Below, in pieces: positions 1-8,842 of a stretch of DNA of 56,713 nt (positions are counted from its first letter, which is position 1; the number at the start of each line of letters is the position of its first letter). The notes beneath the pieces were generated by a model. It saw nothing but the letters and a program-made list of their open reading frames with translations. It was not told the DNA's origin and did no database searches. Both the position numbers and the translations under genes were made by a program. Source of the DNA: Clostridiisalibacter paucivorans DSM 22131 (GTDB lineage: Bacteria > Bacillota > Clostridia > Tissierellales > Clostridiisalibacteraceae); assembly GCF_000620125.1 (NCBI RefSeq), contig NZ_JHVL01000022.1, forward strand, positions 1-56,713. The letters run 5' to 3'.

Positions 1-722
1 CGTCCAATATCCAAGGTCTTCATCGCTGTGATAAATCCTTCATTAACATTTCCCAATATATCTGATTTATGTACCCTTACATTTTCCAGTATTACATCAC
101 TTGTGGGGCAGCCTATCATACCTAATTTCTTCTCTGGCTTGCCTGTGGAAACCCCTGGAAGTTTGGTATCTACAACAAATGTTGTAATCCCTCTCGTTCC
201 CTTTGACATATCTGTTTTTGCAAAGACAACAACATAATCTGCTATGGGTGCTGCTGTAATAAAGGTCTTTCTTCCATTTAATATATAGTAGTCTCCATCT
301 TCTTTTGCAGTTGTTTGAAGGGAACCTGCATCAGATCCTGCTCCAGGCTCTGTAAGTCCAAAGGAAAATATCTTTTCTCCGCTAATCATTGGAACTAAAT
401 ACTTTTGTCTCTGTTCTTCTGTTCCAGAGATCAAAAATGGTGTACCCATCAATGAATTTGGGGAAGATAAAAATATACTTGCCACCCCTGACTTCCTTGA
501 TACTTCCTCCATAACCATGACATAAGAACGAAAATCTGCTTCAGCGCCACCATATTTTTTAGGCATCTTTATACCGAAGAAATTGGCTTTTGCCATCTTC
601 TCAATGACTTCTTTAGGAAAATCTCCTGTTTCATCTACTTCAGCTGCAATAGGTGCCAACTCTTTTTCAGCAAACTCCTTTGCCAGCTTTCTAATTAGTT
701 CATGCTTTTCTGTGAAAATCAT
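1..722 (-). CDS. acdB: Acyl-CoA dehydrogenase, N-terminal part (cut by window edge)
   Basis: FAD-dependent acyl-CoA dehydrogenase. In Stickland reduction this enzyme, with electron-transfer flavoprotein, reduces the 2-enoyl-CoA made by the dehydratase. The translated part reads MIFTEKHELIRKLAKEF, then the family signatures FGLTEPGAGSDAG (substrate/FAD loop) and a K-x-FIT-A segment. About 240 residues are present of the usual ~380; the catalytic Glu lies beyond the window. The start ATG at 722 has AGGAGG six bases upstream. It is the last visible gene of the dehydratase operon, matching the hadBC-acdB-etfBA order known from Clostridioides difficile, but here a permease gene lies between. The symbol is inferred from this context; short-chain acyl-CoA dehydrogenases are hard to tell apart by sequence. 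Confidence 0.85.
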   Translation of the reverse strand, partial: MIFTEKHELIRKLAKEFAEKELAPIAAEVDETGDFPKEVIEKMAKANFFGIKMPKKYGGAEADFRSYVMVMEEVSRKSGVASIFLSSPNSLMGTPFLISGTEEQRQKYLVPMISGEKIFSFGLTEPGAGSDAGSLQTTAKEDGDYYILNGRKTFITAAPIADYVVVFAKTDMSKGTRGITTFVVDTKLPGVSTGKPEKKLGMIGCPTSDVILENVRVHKSDILGNVNEGFITAMKTLDIG

Positions 723-782
723 ATTTACCTCCTTATGATTACAAGTTGGCTGTAATAATAGCATCCCTTAAAATTTGAAGAC

Positions 783-821
783 ATCTATATGGAATAATTA
801 TCTTAATTATTCCATATAGAT
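783..821. repeat. Perfect 18-bp inverted repeat between permease and acdB
   Basis: Two 18-base arms (ATCTATATGG...) pair perfectly around a 3-base loop. A T-run follows the hairpin on the plus strand only. On the operon (minus) strand there is no U-tract, so it is unlikely to be a simple terminator for the permease. It may instead stabilise or process the mRNA between the permease and acdB. Confidence 0.8.
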
Positions 822-832
822 TTTTAAAATGC

Positions 833-1981
833 TTATTTACTTATTGCCACTTCTTTTTTTGATGACATATCTTTAATCCATCTAAATAATACCGGAATAA
901 TAACAGTAACAATTGCAATATATCCTAGATATGAATAACCTTTAGCTACTAAAGGAATTAGTCCAAACTGAGCAATGGAAAAAGTTATTATTACATAGAC
1001 AATTGAAGATATAATACTTCTCTTTTGCTCTTTAGACGCTCTAACTTCTTCCGATTCATTTCTTCCTAAATAGTTCACAATTCTACTAACAATACCATAT
1101 ATAAAGTTAACACCTGTCGATAGAGAACCTATTAGAATCAAGAATGAGATTAATGGAGTAAGAAATGCACCCCCTACACCAGCTTGCACCATAACTAGAT
1201 TTGGTACAGCTTCTGTCAATATTCCTTCTGTATCATAAACAGAAATGATACCAAATACAGCAAGCATAATTATACCTGCATTAACTAAAAAACCTAAAGT
1301 CATACTTTTTTTAATCTCCCCAACTGATTTAAATGCTTTGGCATGTCCTATATATGCTCCTATAGCAAATACTTGGAATCCAGCATATAAACACATTTTC
1401 CATAAAGCTGAACCAACAGGAGCTGATCCAGCCTTAAGTACTGCATAGTTTGCACTTATCTTAGGTGCAAAGTATATAATATTAGGGATAAACACTGCTA
1501 GTATACCAACTATAATTAATATAGATACTATAGTAGCAGCCTTTCTAACAAGATCAGCACCAAAAATTGTTAATAAAAATATTGCTACTGCAATAATAAA
1601 CGTACTTAATAAATAAGGTATGCCTATTAACTGAGTAAGAGTAGCGCCACCTGTAGCAAATGCTACAGCTGTTGCTACACATAATGTCAAGTTATAACTA
1701 AACTCGAATATTGGTGACATCACTTTTTTTGTTTTTCCGTAAAGCTCATCAGTAAATTCTCTATAGTCATTTAATTTATTTTCAAAACATAATTTAAATA
1801 CTTTGTAAAAAATAACTGCTAAAATTAATTGTACAAGTATTGGTGTAAACACTGCATACCAACCATAATTAATAAAATAATCAATAATCTGTCTTCCAGC
1901 AGCAAATCCACCACCAAATTGTGTTGTAAACCATACGAATGCAACTGCTATATATACTGGTAAAGCTGATTTGTTTTTCAT
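833..1981 (-). CDS. YkvI-family membrane transporter
   Basis: A 382-residue integral membrane protein with about ten hydrophobic segments. It starts with a helix broken by FGGGFAAGRQI, typical of the YkvI (COG3949) branch of LeuT-fold amino-acid transporters. The substrate is unknown. It lies between the dehydratase beta gene and acdB on the same strand with gaps of about 70 and 110 bases, so co-transcription is likely. Because it sits inside the Stickland operon it probably imports the amino acid or exports the acid product; this is inference. The start has GGGGTGAAAT upstream. The characterised had and fld clusters that I recall do not carry this gene at this position. Confidence 0.75.
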   Translation of the reverse strand: MKNKSALPVYIAVAFVWFTTQFGGGFAAGRQIIDYFINYGWYAVFTPILVQLILAVIFYKVFKLCFENKLNDYREFTDELYGKTKKVMSPIFEFSYNLTLCVATAVAFATGGATLTQLIGIPYLLSTFIIAVAIFLLTIFGADLVRKAATIVSILIIVGILAVFIPNIIYFAPKISANYAVLKAGSAPVGSALWKMCLYAGFQVFAIGAYIGHAKAFKSVGEIKKSMTLGFLVNAGIIMLAVFGIISVYDTEGILTEAVPNLVMVQAGVGGAFLTPLISFLILIGSLSTGVNFIYGIVSRIVNYLGRNESEEVRASKEQKRSIISSIVYVIITFSIAQFGLIPLVAKGYSYLGYIAIVTVIIPVLFRWIKDMSSKKEVAISK

Positions 1982-2053
1982 TCTAATTTCACCCCTAAAA
2001 TTTATTCTGTTTTCTATACATACCTAATAATTAATCTGTTGTTAACTCTATAT

Positions 2054-3190
2054 TTAGCAATAAGCTCCCAACATATCTGTAAATGTCTGTACCATAGTTC
2101 TTGCCTGTTCATAATTTCTCATCTGCTGATCAATTTCAATCATTATAGATGGTATCTCATTTTGGTCAAATAATTTTTTCATTATAGGATAATCATATTC
2201 TTCGGGGTCACAGAATTTAGTCATCAATACGATTACTCCATCTGCATTGTATTTTTTCACTTCGTCTACTATCATATGACCACGTTTTTTATCTGGGTCA
2301 TACAATACTGAACATCCTTCCATAACTGAGATTTGCTTTGCAAGAGATTCCATGGGATCTTCGCATATTGGCACATTTGTCCTAAACTGACGAGATTCAT
2401 GTGCAATATCATCAGCAACAATAGCTATCTTATTTTCTTCAAATATCTTCAAAATACTTGGACTATCTGCAATAATACCAGTTATAACTACTTTAAGCCC
2501 ATCCCATTCCTCTTTAGGATGTTCTTTACATGCATCTATCAATTCTTGAACTATTTTTGTATGTGCTGGTTTATCCATGAAATAGCCACTCTTTATTACT
2601 GCATTTCTTTCACTGGGTGTTATAAGATGTGGATGTTCTCCAGCTATAACAACAAATTCTCTCATCACTTCTCTATGCTTGTTATATACATTAATTGCAG
2701 TTTTTAATTTATCATCTGTTATTTTATTCCCAGAAATTTGTTCTAATTTATCTTTTATCTTAGTGTATTGGGCTCTCAAGAACTCAACGCCAGCTTCCAT
2801 CTTTCTGTTTTGGGGATGAATAACTGGGATAAATTCAACATTTTCTATTCCTTGATCCCAGTTCTGACCCATACATTTCAACGAGTCACAAAGTACAGGA
2901 ATCATCATGCCTGATAATTGATCTAAATCGCCTCTCAATCCCATCTCTAAAGTTGTCTGTAATATTGAACAAATAAATGCAGGAAAATATTTCTTTGCTT
3001 GAGAAACCTCAATTTCCGATCCCCAAACACCAAAGGGAACCATATCTGCTGCATATACAAGTTCTTCAGGACAGTAAACAGGCATACAGCCTATTACTTT
3101 TTTCCCTTCACTTATGTATTTATCTAATCTAGCCTTAGGATTAGAAACGATTGTATCAAACTGTTTTAAAAGGTCTTTTACGTTGCTCAT
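2054..3190 (-). CDS. hadC: 2-hydroxyacyl-CoA dehydratase, beta subunit
   Basis: Beta subunit of the 4Fe-4S dehydratase that removes water from (R)-2-hydroxyacyl-CoA through a ketyl-radical mechanism. The HgdB/FldC/HadC family is recognisable over 378 residues. Conserved cysteines are Cys40 (PVYCPEE), Cys101 (LCDSLKC) and Cys327 (KFCDPEEYDYP); these are the expected cluster ligands. The ATG overlaps the alpha-subunit stop by one base (TAATG), which indicates translational coupling and a 1:1 subunit ratio. From memory the sequence resembles HadC of C. difficile (leucine branch) more than FldC of C. sporogenes (aromatic branch), whereas the alpha subunit looks more FldB-like. Substrate therefore remains open. 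Confidence 0.9.
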   Translation of the reverse strand: MSNVKDLLKQFDTIVSNPKARLDKYISEGKKVIGCMPVYCPEELVYAADMVPFGVWGSEIEVSQAKKYFPAFICSILQTTLEMGLRGDLDQLSGMMIPVLCDSLKCMGQNWDQGIENVEFIPVIHPQNRKMEAGVEFLRAQYTKIKDKLEQISGNKITDDKLKTAINVYNKHREVMREFVVIAGEHPHLITPSERNAVIKSGYFMDKPAHTKIVQELIDACKEHPKEEWDGLKVVITGIIADSPSILKIFEENKIAIVADDIAHESRQFRTNVPICEDPMESLAKQISVMEGCSVLYDPDKKRGHMIVDEVKKYNADGVIVLMTKFCDPEEYDYPIMKKLFDQNEIPSIMIEIDQQMRNYEQARTMVQTFTDMLGAYC

Positions 3191-4413
3191 TATAGATTTC
3201 CCCCTCTCTTATTGGCTTCCATAACTTCATATAACCCTTGTATTCTAGTGTCATATTGTGCCTTAGAGAAATTTCTAGGATCTGCTTGATCTCCATCAAA
3301 TGTTACAGTAGGGATGCCAGTTTCTTCACGAAGTCTTCTTTCTAATTCATACATAAATCCACTCCATTGTTTACAACTTCTATTAGTATGGATAACTGCT
3401 CCCTCACAATTATTCTTAGTTACAGCATCTACTCTCATCTTTAATGCCCTTTCAAAGGATATGGCATTTGGTACATAGGAATACGCTTTCATCATCTCAT
3501 CTACATTGTTATAAATTACACCAAAGGCCTCTGCATAGACAGTTCCTACCATGTTGATATTGTATTCCATCAAAGTCGTCAATTTATGTCTTAAGTATGG
3601 CCAGCAAGCAATCCCTTCAAAAAGAATACGATGCTTTTCCTCGCCTCTATATGTTGACTTACCTTCTTTTACTGATTGTTCATATTCTTCAGCTAAAAGC
3701 TTAAATGCATCAGCTGCTTCTTGTTTTCCCCTTGCACAAACAGCAACTGCCATATGATTAAATAAATCAAATCCATTTAAAGGTGATGGGCTATATTTTG
3801 TGTATTCTGTAGCTTCAAGCCATGCTTTTGAAGATTCCTGAGATATCTTCATGACTTCTTCAAATCTCTCTCGAGAAAATTTCTTTCCTGTTATTCTTTC
3901 AAGTCTTACAATAGCTTCATCAAATTGAGCCCTTATATATTTAACTCTATCTTCAGATGTTTCAAATTCTGTATTATATGGTATATCTATTAAAATCATT
4001 GGTATATCTAACTCTTTTGCAATATTTTCATACCATTTAATCATTTGGTTACAGATATTGTTACAACAAAGCATGAAATCTGGTTGAGGCATATCAAGCT
4101 CTTTACATTCCTTCAGATCCATATAAGCAAGACTTATTCTTGCATAGGCACAAATATCATTTGAATAACCATTTGCCTCTGAATGTTCGCACATCCTCTG
4201 TCCTGCACCCTTTGCAGCTATTGCTGCAGCTTGGTTCTCAGGATAGACTACTGGAACTCCCAATGTTTCACAAATTTCTTGAGGGAAGTTAGATGCACAC
4301 CATCCTACTTTTTCACCTCTTTTTTTTGCATCCCATGCAATCTTATAATGGTCTGCCAAAATATCTCTTAAGAGATATTTTGCCTTAGGACTCTTTGATT
4401 TTTGTTCTGACAT
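3190..4413 (-). CDS. hadB: 2-hydroxyacyl-CoA dehydratase, alpha subunit
   Basis: Alpha subunit of the same dehydratase, 407 residues. Signatures include GWCASNFPQE, PENQAAAIAAK, LCCNNICNQMIKWYE (Cys116, Cys117, Cys121) and NRSCKQW (Cys347). The C-terminal FDGDQADPRNF and QYDTRIQGL segments are typical. The longest frame begins at a GTG at 4422, but AAAAGGAG lies eight bases before the ATG at 4413, so the shorter start is chosen. Several blocks (FNHMAVAVCARG, ILFEGIACWPYLRHKL, VYAEAFGVIY) match what I recall of FldB, the phenyllactyl-CoA dehydratase subunit. It is followed directly by the beta gene. Confidence 0.9.
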   Translation of the reverse strand: MSEQKSKSPKAKYLLRDILADHYKIAWDAKKRGEKVGWCASNFPQEICETLGVPVVYPENQAAAIAAKGAGQRMCEHSEANGYSNDICAYARISLAYMDLKECKELDMPQPDFMLCCNNICNQMIKWYENIAKELDIPMILIDIPYNTEFETSEDRVKYIRAQFDEAIVRLERITGKKFSRERFEEVMKISQESSKAWLEATEYTKYSPSPLNGFDLFNHMAVAVCARGKQEAADAFKLLAEEYEQSVKEGKSTYRGEEKHRILFEGIACWPYLRHKLTTLMEYNINMVGTVYAEAFGVIYNNVDEMMKAYSYVPNAISFERALKMRVDAVTKNNCEGAVIHTNRSCKQWSGFMYELERRLREETGIPTVTFDGDQADPRNFSKAQYDTRIQGLYEVMEANKRGGNL

Positions 4414-4451
4414 TTTTTCCACTCCTTTTCCCTTTTATTGATAGATCATTA

Positions 4452-5237
4452 CTAACTTTTTAAAAGTTCATAGGCATATAATGATGCTCCTAGAGCCCCT
4501 ATCAACTGGGCTAACTCAGTTGTCTCTATTGAAACCTTTAATTCATCTTCAAGGGCCTTTAAAACACCTGAATTTTGTGCAACCCCTCCTGTCATAACCA
4601 CTGGAGGTACTACACCTACTCTTTTCACAAGTCCTGCTACTCTGCTTGCAACAGAACGATGTATTCCCGCTACAATATCACACACATCAACTTCATTAGA
4701 CAAATGAGATATAACCTCAGACTCTGCAAATACTGTACATGTAGAACTTATATCTATACGATTCTTCCACTTTTCACCTGTATCTGCAAGATTAGAAACA
4801 TCTATTTCTAGTACACGGGACATCACATCTAAAAATCTACCTGTCCCTGCAGCACATTTATCATTCATGACAAAGTTCATCAATCTGCCATTTGAGGAAA
4901 TTCTCAATGCCTTGGCATCTTGTCCTCCAATATCTATAAGGGTTTGGGCCTTTGGAAATATAAGATTGGCTCCCTTGGCATGACAGCTTAATTCACTCAT
5001 CTGCTTATCCGCTAATTTTAATGTATTTCTTCCATATCCTGTAGCTACTATAGAGTCTATGTCTTCAAATGTCTTATCAGCCTTTTCAAGACATTCTTTC
5101 ATAGCACGATTGGGTCCCGTAGTACCTGCACCTACAGATATAACAGACTGCCCCACAATCTCTTTTCCATTTTCTAAGATAATACACTTTGATGCCGTTG
5201 AACCTATGTCAACTCCCATTGTATATATATCACTCAT
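4452..5237 (-). CDS. hadI: Activator of 2-hydroxyacyl-CoA dehydratase (ATPase, 4Fe-4S)
   Basis: ASKHA-fold ATPase that injects one electron into the dehydratase at the cost of ATP. Residues 7-17 carry the phosphate loop [20 protein letters not shown] follows near residue 101. Cys128 ([11 protein letters not shown]) and Cys167 ([10 protein letters not shown]) are the ligands of the single cluster that bridges the homodimer. The longer frame starts at 5246, but that ATG abuts the ribosome site; AAAAGG sits nine bases before the ATG at 5237, so MSDIYTMG is taken as the N-terminus. Length (261) fits the family. It lies between the CoA-transferase and the alpha gene, as in known had/fld clusters. 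Confidence 0.92.
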   Translation of the reverse strand: MSDIYTMGVDIGSTASKCIILENGKEIVGQSVISVGAGTTGPNRAMKECLEKADKTFEDIDSIVATGYGRNTLKLADKQMSELSCHAKGANLIFPKAQTLIDIGGQDAKALRISSNGRLMNFVMNDKCAAGTGRFLDVMSRVLEIDVSNLADTGEKWKNRIDISSTCTVFAESEVISHLSNEVDVCDIVAGIHRSVASRVAGLVKRVGVVPPVVMTGGVAQNSGVLKALEDELKVSIETTELAQLIGALGASLYAYELLKS

Positions 5238-5326
5238 ATACTCCATCCTTTTACTTAAATTTATTTTATAGGCATAATTATTACAATATGCTTAAATAAC
5301 AAAACTTGTAATACTCTTATTTGATA

Positions 5327-6565
5327 TTATTTGTCTTCCCATACATATAAAGTATTATCTTCCATCATTGACTTGATTTCATCTTCTGAATATCCAATCT
5401 CTTTAAGTATTTCTGGCCCATGTTCACCTATAAGAGGTCCTCTATTGTAAGGTGTTGGTCCCATTTCTTGGAATTTAACCGGGTGTTTAACTAATATTCT
5501 TTCGCCTTTTGGATATTTCATCTTATAGAAACAATCATTTGCCCATGCCTGTTCATCTTCAAGTAATTCTTCCCAATTCTTAGCCAATGAGAAAGGAATA
5601 TCAGCTTTAGTTAATATTTCTGACCATTCAGAATAATCTTTTTCTCCAAATTTAGCCATAACTTTGTCATAAACAGTAGTCCCTAAATTATTTTCGTGTA
5701 AATTTTGAACTGGAAAATACTTTTCATCTTCAGCCATATCATTTAATCCAAGCGCTTTAAGGAATTTTTTAAAATATGTGTTATAATCAGGCATACAAGT
5801 CTGAACATATCTGTTATCCTTAGTTAACCAACAAGCATTTAAAGGATTGCTAGCCTCTCTTATATTTATAGGATACTTAACTCCATAATCAGTATATTGA
5901 GCTGCTTGAATCATCATACCCATATTAAATACAGCACTTTCAAATAAACTTGTTTCAACTTTTTCTCCTTCACCAGTTAATTTAGCATGATATAATGCTG
6001 CTAAAATACCAGCTGCTAAATTTAAACCTACATTATGATCACCAAGTCCAGGAGCAACATTCATAGGCACATCTGATTTTTGTCTTAGATTTTCCAAATA
6101 CCCCCCTCTTGCAAAAAAAGCAGTAAAATCAAATCCAGGAAGATCTTTGTCTGGACCATATTCACCATAACCTGTACATATACCATAAACTAAACTTGGA
6201 TATTTATCTTTTAAACTTTCATAATCAATACCAGCTCTCTGTAAAGCTTGAATTCTCCAGTTAGTTATCAAAACATCCGCATCATCAAGTAATTTAAAGA
6301 AAGCTTCTTTACCTTTTGGATCTTTCATGTTTAATGATATACATCTCTTATTAGCATTTTCTAGCTCCCAAGTTGTATTTTCATACATATCAAGAGGCCT
6401 ACCTTCTGTTGGTGCAGTATATCTTAGTGGATCTCCTTTAGCACTTTCAATCTTTATAACATCTGCTCCTAAGTCTGCAAAAAATCTCCCAGTAGTCGCA
6501 GCTGCAATAAAACTCGCAAGCTCGATTACTTTCACTCCTTCTAATGGTCTTTTTCTTGTACTCAT
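5327..6565 (-). CDS. hadA: Type III CoA-transferase for 2-hydroxy acids
   Basis: CaiB/BaiF-family CoA-transferase that would move CoA from the enoyl-CoA product to the incoming (R)-2-hydroxy acid, closing the catalytic cycle. The N-terminal GVKVIELASF and DVIKIES segments are typical. The catalytic aspartate is in GLGDHNVG, about residue 176. Blocks such as PGFDFTAFFARGG and MIQAAQY resemble FldA/HadA as I recall them. The frame opens at 6580, but GGGAGG lies seven bases before the ATG at 6565, giving MSTRKRPLEG as the N-terminus. A 250-base gap separates it from the ligase gene upstream and it could have its own promoter, though I see no strong one. Confidence 0.85.
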   Translation of the reverse strand: MSTRKRPLEGVKVIELASFIAAATTGRFFADLGADVIKIESAKGDPLRYTAPTEGRPLDMYENTTWELENANKRCISLNMKDPKGKEAFFKLLDDADVLITNWRIQALQRAGIDYESLKDKYPSLVYGICTGYGEYGPDKDLPGFDFTAFFARGGYLENLRQKSDVPMNVAPGLGDHNVGLNLAAGILAALYHAKLTGEGEKVETSLFESAVFNMGMMIQAAQYTDYGVKYPINIREASNPLNACWLTKDNRYVQTCMPDYNTYFKKFLKALGLNDMAEDEKYFPVQNLHENNLGTTVYDKVMAKFGEKDYSEWSEILTKADIPFSLAKNWEELLEDEQAWANDCFYKMKYPKGERILVKHPVKFQEMGPTPYNRGPLIGEHGPEILKEIGYSEDEIKSMMEDNTLYVWEDK

Positions 6566-6782
6566 TACATTACCTCCCATAAAATAATATTTAATGATAT
6601 TACAATACTGACTTAATTAATGATATTTATTTTAATGTTTTATTAACAATCTCTTTAATTCTTTTCTATTATTTTTCTCTATTAAGTTTTGAAAAAGTTT
6701 TTTTATTTTATATCTACTTATTTGTTAGCTCTTAAATAATCTCTAGTCTTATGTTCTAATTTTGAATTTTTTTCCCTTATAC

Positions 6783-6818
6783 AGCTATATATTGTCATTT
6801 TATTAACAATATATAGCT
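6783..6818. repeat. 13-bp inverted repeat at the ligase stop codon
   Basis: Arms AGCTATATATTGT and ACAATATATAGCT pair perfectly around a 10-base loop. The hairpin begins inside the stop codon of the acyl-CoA ligase gene. There is no clear U-run after it on the minus strand, so it may dampen rather than end transcription into the downstream operon. Confidence 0.6.
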
Positions 6819-8448
6819 AAAAAAATGAAATATTTTTCATTTTCTTTATCATATTTTCTTTTAAAACATACTTCTTTACCTTTCCATTGGCAGTTATAGG
6901 AAATCCATCGCAAAATTCTATATATTTTGGTATTTTATAATGAGCTAATCTATCTGATAAAAAATCTTTAATCTCTTGTATCTCCAATTCGCACCCATCT
7001 TTTAACTGAATAGATGCAGCTACCTCTTCACCATAGCTCTCTTGAGGTACACCATATACTTGGGCATTCTTAATTTTTGGATGCTGGATTATACATTCTT
7101 CGATCTCCATAGGGCTTATATTTTCTCCACCTCTTATAATCATATCTTTAAGCCTTCCACATATATGATAATAGCCCTCATCATCTACAAAACCAATATC
7201 TCCTGTATGTAGCCATCCACCTCTATCGATAGCCCTTCTTGTGAGAATCTCATTTTTATAATAACCTTTCATCACATGATAACCCCTAGTACATAGTTCT
7301 CCTAAAACCCCGCTGGGACAATCTTTTCCAGTTTCTATATCCACAACCTTCATCTCTATATGGGGCAATGGTTTTCCTATGGTATTGACCTTTTTTTCTA
7401 TTGGGTCGTCAGCAAAGGTCTGAGTACATCCTGGAGATGATTCCGTTTGTCCGTAGCCAATCTCTACTTCCTTCATACCTAATTTTTCAATAATCCCTCT
7501 AATGGTCTTTTCATTGCATGATGAACCTGCTACAATACCAGTTCTCAATGTTGAAAAATCATACTTATAAAAATCTGGATGCTCTAATATTCTACTAAAC
7601 ATCGTTGGCACACCATGAAGAGCTGTACACTCTAAACTACTGATGGTTTCCATAACCTTTATAGCTCTATAACATTCAACAAGCACCATCGTAGTACCAC
7701 TTCCTATACAAAGTAAAATCCCTGCTGATAACCCGAAACAATGAAAAAATGGTACTGCTAAACAAAGTCTATCTTCATATGACAAATTAAGGACCTTCCC
7801 TGTATGATAAGAATTGTTAATCAAATTATAGTGGGTCAACATAACCCCTTTTTGAGTACTGGTAGTTCCCGATGTAAATTGAATGTTAATGACATCATGA
7901 GTGTCTAACATATCCATATAATAATTTAACTGGGCTTCAGTAATATCTTTAGCCATATAAAGAAGTTCTTCAATCTCTATGGCATTGGGACATTTTCTCA
8001 ATCCAAAATGTATGAAATATTTTAACAGTGGTCCCAGCTTATTAAGACCTTTTAGAGCCCTCTCTCTAATCCTATGTATAATATCTATATAATCAATATC
8101 TCTAAAACCATCCATAAAAACGATAGCCTTTGCATCGGATTGTTCCAACAACCTTTCAACTTCTTCTAGACGATAATTAATATTTACTGTAACAGTACAT
8201 ACACCAATCTTACTAGCGGCTAAAAAACACAGTACCCACTCTAACTTGTTACTAGCCCAAATAGCCATATGATCACCTTTTCTCAGGCCAAGGGCTATCA
8301 TGCCTTTAGCATACTCATCAGATAATTTATCTACCATTGACCAAGTGAAAACCTTTTCTTCTTCCTGACACATTATGGCTATATTATCCGGGAATGAGTT
8401 GGCAGTATCTTTGAGATATTTTCCAATTGTGGTATTCTTCAAACCCAT
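6817..8448 (-). CDS. AMP-forming acyl-CoA ligase
   Basis: ANL-superfamily acyl-CoA synthetase, 543 residues. The P-loop-like motif TSGTTSTQKGV is at about 192-202, YGQTESSPG near 335, the TGD motif in GWLHTGDIGF, the hinge GRLKDMIIRGGENI, and the C-terminal catalytic lysine in NGKVKK. It would activate a carboxylic acid as its CoA thioester and so prime the CoA-transferase cycle with ATP. A ligase gene also heads the aromatic fld cluster of C. sporogenes, as I recall. It is first in the operon, downstream of a strong promoter and tandem operators. The start has GGGGTG five bases upstream. The substrate cannot be read from sequence. Confidence 0.85.
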   Translation of the reverse strand: MGLKNTTIGKYLKDTANSFPDNIAIMCQEEEKVFTWSMVDKLSDEYAKGMIALGLRKGDHMAIWASNKLEWVLCFLAASKIGVCTVTVNINYRLEEVERLLEQSDAKAIVFMDGFRDIDYIDIIHRIRERALKGLNKLGPLLKYFIHFGLRKCPNAIEIEELLYMAKDITEAQLNYYMDMLDTHDVINIQFTSGTTSTQKGVMLTHYNLINNSYHTGKVLNLSYEDRLCLAVPFFHCFGLSAGILLCIGSGTTMVLVECYRAIKVMETISSLECTALHGVPTMFSRILEHPDFYKYDFSTLRTGIVAGSSCNEKTIRGIIEKLGMKEVEIGYGQTESSPGCTQTFADDPIEKKVNTIGKPLPHIEMKVVDIETGKDCPSGVLGELCTRGYHVMKGYYKNEILTRRAIDRGGWLHTGDIGFVDDEGYYHICGRLKDMIIRGGENISPMEIEECIIQHPKIKNAQVYGVPQESYGEEVAASIQLKDGCELEIQEIKDFLSDRLAHYKIPKYIEFCDGFPITANGKVKKYVLKENMIKKMKNISFF

Positions 8449-8592
8449 ACTAACACCCCGAAATTTTTATTGTGATTTTAATCTAATGGAACTAATGCAT
8501 AATAATAACTTTTAGTTTTAAATTATAAATTTTATTGTTAAAAAAGCAACAAAACTATTTAAAAATTTTTATTTTTTTCTTTGTGTTATACA

Positions 8593-8633
8593 TATTCGAA
8601 TATGTTCTAGAACATATTCTAGAACGTGTTCTA
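8593..8633. promoter_or_regulatory. Tandem dyad operators
   Basis: A perfect 22-bp palindrome spans 8598-8619, flanked by TATTCGAATA (8593-8602) and by TAGAAC-GT-GTTCTA further on. Read as repeats, the element TTCTAGAAC recurs with a 12-base period. The cluster starts just past the predicted transcription start of the dehydratase operon, an arrangement suited to a repressor that blocks promoter escape. The regulator is not in the window. Confidence 0.65.
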
Positions 8634-8646
8634 ATTTCTTAAGTTC

Positions 8647-8674
8647 ATTATAACATGATTAAATAACATGTCAA
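8647..8674 (-). promoter_or_regulatory. Sigma-A promoter of the dehydratase operon
   Basis: On the minus strand, a perfect -35 TTGACA (8669-8674) and a perfect -10 TATAAT (8647-8652) are separated by 16 bases. Transcription would begin near 8640 and run into the acyl-CoA ligase gene about 190 bases on. Confidence 0.8.
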
Positions 8675-8748
8675 TGATTATTTTTGTATATTTTTTTTAC
8701 ACAATTGAAAGAGTTTGTATTTTCTCAATTTTATAGACATATAATTTT

Positions 8749-8816
8749 TTTATTAAATAGAAAAGCTGGAGTAGATTTTGAATTCAAAATCTACTCCAGC
8801 TTTTCTATTTAATAAA
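8749..8816. terminator. 68-bp perfect palindrome, likely terminator of the M20 gene
   Basis: Two 34-base arms are exact reverse complements with no spacer; the centre is GAATTC at 8780-8785. T-rich sequence follows on the minus strand (the complement of the A-run inside the left arm). It begins 27 bases past the M20 stop codon. The total intergenic stretch 8449-8842 holds this element, the promoter and the operators, and nothing else that I can see. Confidence 0.75.
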
Positions 8817-8842
8817 TTTTTCTTTATTACATATTTACCATA

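Noticed and set aside
783-821. Terminator call for the 18-bp hairpin after the permease
   Set aside because: The U-run is on the non-transcribed side, so it was kept only as an inverted repeat.
2333-2707. Plus-strand frame of 124 codons opposite hadC
   Set aside because: It lies wholly inside hadC, has no ribosome site and a random Cys/Phe/Tyr-rich composition; a mirror frame.
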